Shown: piece after piece, positions 49,385 to 58,119 of the stretch
How the letters are laid out: each line of letters opens with the position of its first letter
Numbering within the stretch: the first letter of the stretch is position 1
Assembly (NCBI GenBank): GCA_011526585.1
Contig: WYBB01000094.1
Location: forward strand, 45,204 to 109,203
From: Deltaproteobacteria bacterium
GTDB lineage: Bacteria > Myxococcota_A > UBA9042 > PHBI01
DNA: 64,000 nt
Direction: 5' to 3'
The notes under the pieces: model-generated
Databases searched by the model: none
Told to the model about the DNA's origin: nothing
What the model saw: only the letters and a program-made list of their open reading frames with translations
Translations under genes and position numbers: made by a program

Positions 49385-52300
49385 ATGGCCCAGTTCTTCA
49401 TCGATCGTCCCATCTTCGCGTGGGTGATCGCCATCGTCATGATGCTCGCCGGCGGCGCGGCCATCCTCGGCCTGCCGGTCGCGCAGTACCCGGACATCGC
49501 GCCGACCGCGGTGTCGATCAACGCGTTCTACCCGGGGGCCTCCGCGCAGACCGTCGAGGACAGCGTCACGCAGGTCATCGAGCAGAAGATGAAGGGGCTC
49601 GACGGCCTCCTCTACATGAGCTCGTCGAGCGACTCGACGGGCGGCGTCGGCATCACGCTGACCTTCGCGCCCGACATCGACCCGGACATCGCGCAGGTGC
49701 AGGTGCAGAACAAGCTCGCGCTGGCGGTGCCGTTCCTGCCGGTCGAGGTGCAGCGCCAGGGGATCCAGGTCAACAAGAGCTCGTCCGGCTTCCTGATGGT
49801 GATCGGCTTCGTGTCCGAGGACGGGCGCATGAGCGGCGTCGATCTCTCCGACTACGTCGCGACCTACGTCGCCGACAACCTCTCGCGCGTCGACGGCGTC
49901 GGCAACGTGCAGATGTTCGGCGGCGCGTACGCGATGCGCCTCTGGCTCGACCCGCACAAGCTCGAGGCCTACCGCCTGACGCCGGGCGACGTGGCGATGG
50001 CCGTGCAGGCGCAGAACACGCAGGTCTCGGCCGGGCAGATCGGCGCCTTGCCGGCCGTCAAGGGCCAGCAGCTCAACGCGACCATCACCGCGCAGTCGCG
50101 TCTGTCCACGCCCGAGCAGTTCGAGCAGATCCTCTTGCGCAGCGAGGCCGACGGCTCGGTCGTGCGCCTGAAGGACGTGGCGCGGGTCGAGCTCGGCGCC
50201 GAGGGCTACGACGTCGTCTCGCGCTTCAACCGCATGTCCTCGACCGGGATCGCCATCATCATGGCGACCGGCGCCAACGCGCTGGACACGGCCGCGGCGG
50301 TCAAGAAGAAGGTGCTCGAGCTCGAGCCCTACTTCCCGCAGGGCATGAAGGCGGTCTTCCCCTACGACGTGACCCCGTTCGTCGAGGTGTCGATCGACGA
50401 GGTGGTCGTCACGCTCTTCGAGGCGGTCGCGCTGGTCTTCCTCGTCATGCTGGTCTTCCTGCAGAGCATCCGCGCGACCCTGATCCCGACGATCGCCGTG
50501 CCGGTGGTGCTGCTCGGGACCTTCGCCGTGCTGCAGGCCTTCGGCTTCTCGATCAACACCCTGACGATGTTCGCGACCGTGCTGGCGATCGGCCTCCTCG
50601 TCGACGACGCCATCGTCGTGGTCGAGAACGTCGAGCGCATCATGCGCGAGGAGGGGCTCTCGCCGCGCGAAGCGACCAAGAAGTCGATGAAGCAGATCAC
50701 CAGCGCGCTGGTCGGCATCACGCTCGTGCTCTCGGCGGTCTTCGTGCCGATGGCCTTCTTCGGTGGCTCGGTCGGCGTGATCTACCGGCAGTTCTCGATC
50801 ACGATCGTGTCGGCGATGGTGCTCTCGGTGATCGTGGCGCTGGTCCTGACGCCGGCCTTGTGCGCGTCGCTCCTGAAGCACACGCCCGAGCACGGGCGGC
50901 GCGGGATCGCCGGCTGGTTCAACCGCGGCTTCGACCGCATGACCGCGGGCTTCACCCGCACCGTCGCGCACATGGTGCGCTGGGCCTTCGTCTACCTCAT
51001 CCTCTTCGGGGGGATCACGGCGGCGACGGCGTGGTTCTACATGAAGCTGCCGACGAGCTTCCTGCCCGACGAGGACCAGGGCTTCCTGATCTCGATGGTG
51101 CAGGGCCCGGTCGGCGCTACCCAGGAGCGCACGCTCAAGGTGGTCGAGCAGATGGAGGACCACTTCCTCGACAACGAGAAGGGGATCGTGCGCTCGATGT
51201 TCGCGGTGGCGGGCTTCAGCTTCGGCGGCGCCGGCCAGAACACCGCCATCGGCTTCGTCATGCTCGAGGACTGGAAGGATCGCCAGGCGCCCGAGGCCAA
51301 GGTCGACCAGGTCGTCGCGCGCGCGGGCGGGGCGCTCTGGGGGATCAAGGACGCGATGGCCTTCGCCTTCCAGCCGCCGGCGCTGATGGAGCTCGGCAAC
51401 GCCAGCGGGTTCTCGCTGCAGCTCCAGGACCGCGCCGGCCTCGGCCACGACGCGCTCATGGCGGCGCGCAACCAGTTCCTCGGCATGGCCGCGCAGCTCA
51501 CCGACGAGGCCGGCCAGCCGGTCCTGGTCGGCGTGCGGCCCAACGGCATGGAGGACACGCCTCAGCTCCAGCTCGACATCGATCACGAAAAAGCCGGCGC
51601 GCTCGGGATCTCGCTCGCCGAGATCAACCAGACCCTGGCGGCGGCCTGGGGCGGCGCCTACATCAACGACTTCATCCAGCGCGGTCGCGTCAAGCGCGTG
51701 TACATGCAAGCCGACGCGCCGTTTCGCATGGTGCCCGAGGATCTCAACCGCTGGTACGTGCGCAACGCGCGCGGCGAGATGGTGAGCTTCGCCTCGTTCG
51801 CCACGACGCGCTGGACCTACGGTCCGCCGCGGCTCGAGCGCTTCAACGGCTTCCCGAGCGTCGAGCTCACCGGCCAGCCGGCGCCGGGCGTGTCCTCGGG
51901 CGACGCGATGCTCGCGGTCGAGCGTCTCGTCTCGCAGCTGCCGCAGGGGATCGGCTACGAGTGGAGCGGGATCTCCTATCAAGAACGGCAGTCGGGCGAC
52001 CAGGCCGGCCTCCTCTATGCGCTCTCCATCCTCGTCGTCTTCTTGAGCCTGGCCGCGCTCTACGAGAGCTGGTCGGTGCCGTTCGCCGTCATGCTCGTCG
52101 TGCCGCTCGGCGTCATCGGCGCGCTCGTCGCGGCGATGTGGCGCGAGCTCGCCAACGACGTCTACTTCCAGGTGGGCCTCCTGACCACGGTCGGCCTGTC
52201 CGCCAAGAACGCGATCCTCATCGTCGAGTTCGCCAAGGACCAGGTCGACCACGGCGTCGACGTCGTCAAGGCGACGCTCGAGGCGGTGCGCCTGCGCCTG

Positions 52301-52546
52301 CGCCCGATCCTCATGACCTCGCTCGCCTTCGGTCTCGGCGTGCTGCCCTTGGCGCTCTCCAGCGGTGCTGGCTCCGGAAGCCGCATCGCCGTCGGCACCG
52401 GCGTGCTCGGCGGCATGATCGCGGCGACCCTGCTCGCGCCGTTCTTCGTGCCGGTCTTCTTCGTCGTGATCCGCAAGGTCTTCCGTTCGCGCGCGCGACC
52501 GGAGCCGGCCGATGACGTCACGAAGCTCCACCCCGTTCAGGGCTGA
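49385..52546 (+). CDS. RND multidrug efflux pump (HAE1/AcrB family)
   Basis: A 1053-residue pump, normal length for AcrB. It begins [24 protein letters not shown] and has the proton-relay Asp pair in [41 protein letters not shown] TM10 ([14 protein letters not shown]) and two large periplasmic loops. Sequence features match hydrophobe/drug pumps rather than CzcA metal pumps, even though an HMA protein lies upstream. It starts two bases after the adaptor stop. The 3' end overlaps the convergent BrkB-type gene by ten bases. Confidence 0.93.
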   Translation: MAQFFIDRPIFAWVIAIVMMLAGGAAILGLPVAQYPDIAPTAVSINAFYPGASAQTVEDSVTQVIEQKMKGLDGLLYMSSSSDSTGGVGITLTFAPDIDPDIAQVQVQNKLALAVPFLPVEVQRQGIQVNKSSSGFLMVIGFVSEDGRMSGVDLSDYVATYVADNLSRVDGVGNVQMFGGAYAMRLWLDPHKLEAYRLTPGDVAMAVQAQNTQVSAGQIGALPAVKGQQLNATITAQSRLSTPEQFEQILLRSEADGSVVRLKDVARVELGAEGYDVVSRFNRMSSTGIAIIMATGANALDTAAAVKKKVLELEPYFPQGMKAVFPYDVTPFVEVSIDEVVVTLFEAVALVFLVMLVFLQSIRATLIPTIAVPVVLLGTFAVLQAFGFSINTLTMFATVLAIGLLVDDAIVVVENVERIMREEGLSPREATKKSMKQITSALVGITLVLSAVFVPMAFFGGSVGVIYRQFSITIVSAMVLSVIVALVLTPALCASLLKHTPEHGRRGIAGWFNRGFDRMTAGFTRTVAHMVRWAFVYLILFGGITAATAWFYMKLPTSFLPDEDQGFLISMVQGPVGATQERTLKVVEQMEDHFLDNEKGIVRSMFAVAGFSFGGAGQNTAIGFVMLEDWKDRQAPEAKVDQVVARAGGALWGIKDAMAFAFQPPALMELGNASGFSLQLQDRAGLGHDALMAARNQFLGMAAQLTDEAGQPVLVGVRPNGMEDTPQLQLDIDHEKAGALGISLAEINQTLAAAWGGAYINDFIQRGRVKRVYMQADAPFRMVPEDLNRWYVRNARGEMVSFASFATTRWTYGPPRLERFNGFPSVELTGQPAPGVSSGDAMLAVERLVSQLPQGIGYEWSGISYQERQSGDQAGLLYALSILVVFLSLAALYESWSVPFAVMLVVPLGVIGALVAAMWRELANDVYFQVGLLTTVGLSAKNAILIVEFAKDQVDHGVDVVKATLEAVRLRLRPILMTSLAFGLGVLPLALSSGAGSGSRIAVGTGVLGGMIAATLLAPFFVPVFFVVIRKVFRSRARPEPADDVTKLHPVQG

Positions 52547-53469
52547 GCCCGCTCGGCGGCGGCCCTGCGCTCCTCCTGCTGCTGGGAGAGCGCCCAGGCC
52601 AGCCGCGCGCCGAAGAGGAACGCGAGCGAGCTCCAGTAGGACCACACGAGGAAGACCACCGCCGAGCCGGCCGCGCCGTACGCGGTATCGATCGCGCCCG
52701 CCGACACGTAGAGCGCGACCAGCGAGCGGCCGAGCAAGAGCATCGCCGCCGTCGCCAGGGCTCCGATCCACAGGGCCCACGCGCGCGGCCCACGATCGGG
52801 CAGGAGCTTGAAGACGATCATCACCAGCGCGGCGACGACCGCGATCGCGATGATCGGCTCGAGCACCCACCACACGTCGAGCGGGAAGTCCTCGACCAGA
52901 TCGGACACGACGTCGAGCACGACGCGCGAGCCGAGGAGCGCCAACAAGAGCGCGCCGAAGACCACCGTGCCGATTGCGGCGAAGGCGCGCGCCTTGAGGT
53001 AGGTCAGGATCGCGCCGCGGAAGCCGAGCTCGACCGGCGGCGGGATCTGCCACATCGCGTGCAGCGCGCGCCTCACCTCCATGAACAGGCGCGTCGAGCT
53101 CCACAGGAGCAGGATGGCGCCGATCACCGTCGCGATCGAGAGCGAGCGCATGTCGGCCGCGTTCTTCGCGAGGCCCACCACGAAGTCCGCCACCGCCGGC
53201 CCGAGCTCGGCCGAGACGCGCGCGTGCAGCTCGAGCTGCGCGGCCTCGTGCCCGAAGATCAGGCCGCCGAGCGCGACCGCCAGCACCACGAACGGGGCGA
53301 GCGAGATCATCGCGAAGAACGCGAGGCCGGCGGCGAGCAGCGACGCGTCGCGCTGCATGAGGTAGCGCGCGACCGACACGATCGTCTTGACGGTGGCGAG
53401 GAGCCAACGCGCAACGCCGGCCATGTGGGTGCCGAACGTCGAGGTCGCTGGCGTGGGTGCGCGAGACAT
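52537..53469 (-). CDS. YihY/BrkB-type membrane protein
   Basis: A 310-residue protein with six membrane segments. Family marks are [27 protein letters not shown] in the first helix, the central [18 protein letters not shown], and [24 protein letters not shown] near the end. Members were once called ribonuclease BN by mistake; transport is suspected. It is the last gene of the five-gene minus-strand operon, starting directly at the stop of the Cys-cluster gene. Confidence 0.9.
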   Translation of the reverse strand: MSRAPTPATSTFGTHMAGVARWLLATVKTIVSVARYLMQRDASLLAAGLAFFAMISLAPFVVLAVALGGLIFGHEAAQLELHARVSAELGPAVADFVVGLAKNAADMRSLSIATVIGAILLLWSSTRLFMEVRRALHAMWQIPPPVELGFRGAILTYLKARAFAAIGTVVFGALLLALLGSRVVLDVVSDLVEDFPLDVWWVLEPIIAIAVVAALVMIVFKLLPDRGPRAWALWIGALATAAMLLLGRSLVALYVSAGAIDTAYGAAGSAVVFLVWSYWSSLAFLFGARLAWALSQQQEERRAAAERAQP

Positions 53470-54981
53470 TCAGAACTTGACGAGCTCGGCGCGGCGGTCG
53501 GGCTCGTCGAGATCGGCGGCGCGCGCGAAGAGCCCGCTCACGTCGTCGACGAAGACCGCCGTCGTCAGCGGATCGAGCTGCGTGAGCAGCGGCCGCAGAT
53601 CGTCGTGCCGGAACAGGAACGACGCGATGGTCAGCCCGTCCTGCACGTCCTGCGCCGTCACGTGGAAGCGCTTGACCCGGCGCGCACGCACGAGCGCGAT
53701 GAGCCGCGCCAGCACCCACTCGGCGACGAGGCGACCGAGGCCCGCCTCGACCGAGCTGGCCTGCACGATCGTCGTCGCCCACAGCGCCTGCTCGAGATGT
53801 GACTTGAAGAGGCGGGCCACCTCCGCATCGTGCTCGCCGAGCGCGCGCGCCAGCACCCAGCCGCGCGCGTGCTCCAACGCCTCGAGCCCGAGCTCCAGCG
53901 CGTCGATGCGGATCCGCACGCGCTCGTCCGGCGCGGGCGCCGCGCGTCGCATCGTCTCGAGCGGGCTCTTGAGGTGCTCGCGCCAGAGCTGGAAGGACGC
54001 GCCCGCGCCGCCTCGGTCGGCGGCACCCAGGCGCGCCGCCAGCGCCGCGAAGGTCTCACGCGGGCGCACCCCGTCGCACGTGGCGACGATCGCCATGAGC
54101 TCGGACTCGATCGCCTCCCACGCCGCCCACGAGTCGAGCTCCCGACCGCGCAGGACCGGCAGCGACCGCGCCACCGGCAGTCCGCCCGCCTCGGCGAGCG
54201 CGGCGACGAGCGCCTCGAGCTCGGCCCGGCTCTCGTCGACCAGCGGTTGCTCGTCGGCGGTCGCGCGCAGGAAGTCGCGGCACTCGCGCTGCACCGCGAC
54301 GCGCACGCCGCCCGGCGTCGCGACGAGCTCCCACGGGAAGGTCCTGCACGGCAGCGGCTTCTTGTCGCCGCCGAGCGCGGCGTGGATGCGACAGCGCCCG
54401 AGGTCGTCGAGGAAGACGCACGAGCCGTCCGAGACCTGACACATCACCTGCGCATCGCCACCCCCGCCCGCGTCTCGACCGGCGCCGGGCAGCACGACGA
54501 AGACCGGCTTGTCGATCCGTCGCGCGGCACGCACCTCCGGCTCGATCGCGCCCATCGCCGCGCCGAGACCGTCGAGCACCGCCTCGGAGACCGGTCCGAT
54601 GTTGTGTCCGCCGCAGCACGAGCCACACATCGTACAGGCGAAGCGCGCGCCCGCCAGCGTCGCGAGGTGGCGCGCCGGCTCGCGCATCACCCGCGCGAGC
54701 GCGCGCCGCTCGGCCACGCGCACCGCGGCGCGCTCGGTCGCGCACAGGTCGAGCGCCACCAGCTTGTCGACGAAGCCGCGAACCACCTCGAGCGGGGCGC
54801 CGACCTCGCTGGCGATCGCGTCGAGCTCCGCGGGCCCACCGGCGCGCGCCAGCGCGCGACAGATCCCGAGCCCGCGCGCGTCGAGCTTGATACGCCGCCC
54901 GAAGAGCGGATCGCTCAGGCTGCCGCCGCCGTCGTCTCGTGGCTCGAGCGCGACGTCCTCGCGCAGAGGTGGCACGCTCAA
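53470..54981 (-). CDS. YkgJ-type Cys-cluster protein (FliB-like head)
   Basis: A 503-residue protein starting at TTG 54981 in a TTGA overlap (a GTG at 54975 is the alternative). Residues 115-245 hold a zinc or Fe-S Cys-cluster region of the YkgJ/FliB type: CTMCGSCCGGHNIGP, CVFLDDLGRCRIHAALGGDKKPLPCRTFPWE. A winged-helix-like stretch precedes it. The C-terminal half is helical and unrecognised. FliB methylates flagellin lysines, but this protein is longer and has no flagellar neighbours. Members often modify or bind secreted proteins. Confidence 0.75.
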   Translation of the reverse strand: MSVPPLREDVALEPRDDGGGSLSDPLFGRRIKLDARGLGICRALARAGGPAELDAIASEVGAPLEVVRGFVDKLVALDLCATERAAVRVAERRALARVMREPARHLATLAGARFACTMCGSCCGGHNIGPVSEAVLDGLGAAMGAIEPEVRAARRIDKPVFVVLPGAGRDAGGGGDAQVMCQVSDGSCVFLDDLGRCRIHAALGGDKKPLPCRTFPWELVATPGGVRVAVQRECRDFLRATADEQPLVDESRAELEALVAALAEAGGLPVARSLPVLRGRELDSWAAWEAIESELMAIVATCDGVRPRETFAALAARLGAADRGGAGASFQLWREHLKSPLETMRRAAPAPDERVRIRIDALELGLEALEHARGWVLARALGEHDAEVARLFKSHLEQALWATTIVQASSVEAGLGRLVAEWVLARLIALVRARRVKRFHVTAQDVQDGLTIASFLFRHDDLRPLLTQLDPLTTAVFVDDVSGLFARAADLDEPDRRAELVKF

Positions 54982-56075
54982 GGCCGCGCTCCGGCTTCGC
55001 GCAGGACGGCGATCGCCTCGACGTCGAAGCCCGCGGGCCCGAAGGTCGGCGTCGGGTCGTAGAGCGGCTGCCCCAGCGCGTCGAGCCCGTCACCGCCGAC
55101 GATGTCGACGACGCGCACGAAGCGGATGGCCGCCGGATCCACGCGCCCGCTCAGCACGGCGTCGCTGTCGGCGAGGTGCGCCAGGTCGAAGCCGGTACCA
55201 TAGCCGCCGGCATAGCGCCCGGCGACCCCGAGCACCTCACGCGCGTCGAGCGTGCCATAGGCGGCGACCGGCTCGCGCTGCCACGACAGGCTCGGGAAGC
55301 GGGCGAAGTAGACGCCGTCGCTCGAGACCTCGACCCAGCCGAGTTCGAGGAAGGCGGCCGAGAAGCCGTTCTCGAAGACCGCGAGATCCAGACCCGGTCC
55401 GTCCGCGATCGGCTGGTCGAAGGTGAAGGTCAAGGCGCCGCCGTTGCCGAGCGAGACCGCGTCGAACCACTCGCCCGTCGCCGGTCCCAGCGCCGGCTCG
55501 ACCTTCTGCCAGGTCGGGTCGAGCTCGCCGCCCCAGGCGATCGGCTCCACCCACCCGCTCGCCCATGCGCTGATGCGCGCGTCGTCGCTCGCCACCGCGT
55601 CATACGCACCCTCGGCCTCATCCGCCGCCGCCAGCCGCTCGACCACCGTGTAGCGCGCCGCGAAGGTCGGCCACGCCTCGGGTCCGCCCGCGCACGCCGC
55701 CGGGGCCTCGCGCCAGCGCGCGTGCACCCAGGTCGCGCCCAGCCGCTCGAAGCCGACCGCGCTCGCCGGGCGCCAGTCCTCTTCACGCGGGCGCATGATC
55801 CCGCCCTCGTCACCGCCCTCTTCCGCGATCACCGCCACCTCGGCGCCCTCGTCCAGCGGTAGCACCGCCCCGAGCGGCAGCGTCTCGAACCTCGGCAGCC
55901 GCGGCGGCGCGCACACCGCCACGCAGCTCACCGCCTCACCGGACCCCGGCTCGCAGCGCTCGTCCGCGGCGCAGACCGCGCACGGATCGCGCTGGCCGTC
56001 GCCCCCCTCGTCACCGGCCTCGCACCCCGCCGCGCCGAGCACCATCGCGACGAACACGGCCCGGGCGCGCATCAC
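54978..56075 (-). CDS. exported lipoprotein of the cell-surface FEN-type family
   Basis: A 365-residue lipoprotein with lipobox GAAGC. A short Cys-rich head (CAVCAADERCEPG..CVAVC) is followed by a beta-rich domain with VSLGNGGALTFTFDQPIADGPGLDLAVFENGF and ELGWVEVSSDGVYFARFPSLS. That pattern recurs in surface proteins of Bacteroidetes, Planctomycetes and Myxococcota. Near the end is DIVGGDGLD. The start is GTG 56075 in a GTGA overlap, with ATG 56072 as alternative. It is translated together with the SRPBCC gene upstream. Confidence 0.8.
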   Translation of the reverse strand: MMRARAVFVAMVLGAAGCEAGDEGGDGQRDPCAVCAADERCEPGSGEAVSCVAVCAPPRLPRFETLPLGAVLPLDEGAEVAVIAEEGGDEGGIMRPREEDWRPASAVGFERLGATWVHARWREAPAACAGGPEAWPTFAARYTVVERLAAADEAEGAYDAVASDDARISAWASGWVEPIAWGGELDPTWQKVEPALGPATGEWFDAVSLGNGGALTFTFDQPIADGPGLDLAVFENGFSAAFLELGWVEVSSDGVYFARFPSLSWQREPVAAYGTLDAREVLGVAGRYAGGYGTGFDLAHLADSDAVLSGRVDPAAIRFVRVVDIVGGDGLDALGQPLYDPTPTFGPAGFDVEAIAVLREAGARP

Positions 56076-56569
56076 GCCCGCAACCCCTCGGCGCCGATCT
56101 GCGTCAGGCGTTGGCTCGCGGCCTCGAACATCCTCGCGAAGCGCGGCGCCAGGACCGGCTCCAGCGGCATCGCCAGCGTGCGCGGCTGGTACGCGACCGT
56201 CCAGCGCACGCGCGTCGCCGCGCCGCCCGCCACGGGCTCGAAGCGGAAGTCCTCGACCATGCGCTTGAGGATCGGCACGCTCGCGCGCACCACCGTGAAC
56301 ATGAAGCGCTCCGCCGGCTCCCAGATCAGCACCTTCTCGTGCACGGCGATCGTCGCGAGGCGTACCTCACGGATGCTGCTGACGCCGTGCGGCGCCGCCG
56401 TCACCCACTTCGCCGCGCGGATCTCCGGCAGCCAGCGCCCCATCTCGACCGGGCTCGTCACGGCGACGAAGACCTCGGCCGGCGGCAGGGCCACCCGGAA
56501 GTCATAGGTGAAATGCTTCTTCGAGCGCTCGGCGAAGGCCGAGTCGGACGCGCGTACCTTGAACCACAT
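56072..56569 (-). CDS. SRPBCC-fold (START/Bet v 1-like) protein
   Basis: A 165-residue soluble protein. FTYDFRVALPPAEVFVAVTSPVEMGRWLPEI is the typical first strand plus helices of the polyketide-cyclase/START fold, and the last helix is LAPRFARMFEAASQRLTQIGAEGL. Such proteins bind lipids or other hydrophobic ligands in a cavity. It lies eight bases after the kinase gene and may be its partner or substrate. TGAGG six bases upstream supports the ATG at 56569. Confidence 0.8.
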   Translation of the reverse strand: MWFKVRASDSAFAERSKKHFTYDFRVALPPAEVFVAVTSPVEMGRWLPEIRAAKWVTAAPHGVSSIREVRLATIAVHEKVLIWEPAERFMFTVVRASVPILKRMVEDFRFEPVAGGAATRVRWTVAYQPRTLAMPLEPVLAPRFARMFEAASQRLTQIGAEGLRA

Positions 56570-56577
56570 CACGCACC

Positions 56578-57963
56578 TCACTGCGTGAGCACGAACGCCA
56601 GCACACCGCCGACGACCACCGCCAGCCCCGCGAGGATCAGGATGAGCTTGGTGTTGCCCCCCTGGCTCGCGGCGCGAGCTCGCGGCGCGGCTGCGCTGTT
56701 CGCGCTCTGCGCCGCCTTGCGCTTGCGCTCGGCCAGCGCGCGCACCACCTCTTCCTGGCTCGGTCCCTGGTCCTCGAGGATCGTCGCCGCGTCGGCGAAG
56801 TCCGGCTCGGGCTGCGCGTGCCGGGTGGCGCGGCGCGGCGGCTTGGCGCGCAGGACGTCGGGCACCGGGGCCTCGTAGGTCTGCGCCGGCGACTTGTCGT
56901 GCGCAGAGAGCGCCGGCTCGGACTTCCTGCGCAGCGCCGCCTCGATACGCCCGCTCTTGCGGCCACCGCTCTGGTCGTTGCGCAGGGTCGCCGGCTCGAC
57001 CGCGGCGCGGCGCCCGCCGGGCAGCGACGCGATCTTTTCGGCGTAGATGCTCGCCATGTAGGCCGCGATGCTCTCCGCCTCGGGGTCCTTGACGTTCTTG
57101 TAGTACCAGCGCGTCAGCTCGCGCGCGAAGACCTCGACGGTCGGCTGCCGGTGCTCGCGATCCTTTTCCAGCGCGGTTCCGATGATGTCGTCGAGCTCCT
57201 GGTCGATGCCGCGCCGATGTTTCGACGGCGGCTCCGGCTCCTCCTTGAGGATCGCCGTCAGCGTCTCGAAGTCGCTGGCCCTCAAGAAGAGGCGCTTGTT
57301 CGTCAGCATCTCCCAGAGCACCGTCGCCAGCGCGAAGAGGTCCGAGCGCGGGTCGAGCGGCTTGCCGCGCGCCTGCTCGGGGCTCATGTAGGCGACCTTG
57401 CCCTTGACCATGCCCGCCTGGGTCTTGGTCGAGCGCTCCGCCGCCTTGGCGATGCCGAAGTCCATCAGCTTGACCTCGCCATCGTAGCTGACCATCGCGT
57501 TGTGCGGCGTCACGTCGCGGTGGATGATGTTGAGCGGGCGGCCCTTGTGCTCCTTGGTGTGGGCGTAGTGCAGGCCCTTGGCCAGCTCGATGACGATCCA
57601 CACGCACTGCGAGATCGACAGCGGCGCGCCGCGGTCCACCCCGTCCTTCATGATGTTCTGCAGATCCTCGCCCTGGATGTACTCCATCGAGATGTAGTAC
57701 TGGCGGTCGGTGACGTCGAAGTCGAAAATCTGAACGATATTGGGATGTTGCAGCTTCGATGTCAGCGACGCCTCGTCGATGAACATCTTGACGAAGGCCT
57801 CATCCTCGGAAAACGACGGCAGGATCCGCTTGACGACGACCTCGCGCTCGTCGCCGTCCTCCCCCTGGGTCTTCGCCACGAAAAGCTCGGCCATGCCGCC
57901 GGTCGCGAGCTTGCGCGTGAGCATGTATCGACCGAACTGTTTGGGGAACCCAGACTGCGTCAT
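56578..57963 (-). CDS. tail-anchored Ser/Thr protein kinase
   Basis: A 461-residue kinase starting at ATG 57963 (GAGGG upstream); the longer frame is unlikely. The kinase domain covers about residues 10-280: glycine loop LATGGMAELFVAK, VVVKRIL Lys, HRDVTPHN (Thr in place of the usual Lys after HRDV), DFGIAK and MSPEQARGKP. A disordered linker with SxR-rich and Pro-rich patches follows, then a single membrane helix at the extreme C-terminus (LILILAGLAVVVGGVLAFVL), so the kinase faces the cytoplasm. HRDV[TK]PHN kinases without PASTA are typical of myxobacteria. First gene of the operon running to BrkB. Confidence 0.93.
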   Translation of the reverse strand: MTQSGFPKQFGRYMLTRKLATGGMAELFVAKTQGEDGDEREVVVKRILPSFSEDEAFVKMFIDEASLTSKLQHPNIVQIFDFDVTDRQYYISMEYIQGEDLQNIMKDGVDRGAPLSISQCVWIVIELAKGLHYAHTKEHKGRPLNIIHRDVTPHNAMVSYDGEVKLMDFGIAKAAERSTKTQAGMVKGKVAYMSPEQARGKPLDPRSDLFALATVLWEMLTNKRLFLRASDFETLTAILKEEPEPPSKHRRGIDQELDDIIGTALEKDREHRQPTVEVFARELTRWYYKNVKDPEAESIAAYMASIYAEKIASLPGGRRAAVEPATLRNDQSGGRKSGRIEAALRRKSEPALSAHDKSPAQTYEAPVPDVLRAKPPRRATRHAQPEPDFADAATILEDQGPSQEEVVRALAERKRKAAQSANSAAAPRARAASQGGNTKLILILAGLAVVVGGVLAFVLTQ

Positions 57964-58119
57964 GTCCGCCCTCGGATTCCCTGAACCGAAACACGCTATC
58001 GGCGACCTGTCAAACGAAGCTACACCCTTGGGGCGAGCCCGCCCTGCGGGTCCGATGGGCATCACCCCCGTCGGCGCCACGTGGTACGACAGGCGCGCGT
58101 CGTGGCTCGCCCGCCCAGC

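Noticed and set aside
48821..53782. Very long minus-strand open frame antisense to the RND pump
   Set aside because: It is Arg/Asp/His-rich, has no recognisable domain and mirrors the codon pattern of the efflux gene. In very GC-rich DNA, long antisense frames are common.
58031..58112. Long-range inverted repeat GGGCGAGCC / GGCTCGCCC
   Set aside because: Nine-bp arms 64 bases apart made only of G, C and A/T pairs expected by chance in GC-rich DNA; no function suggested by its position.
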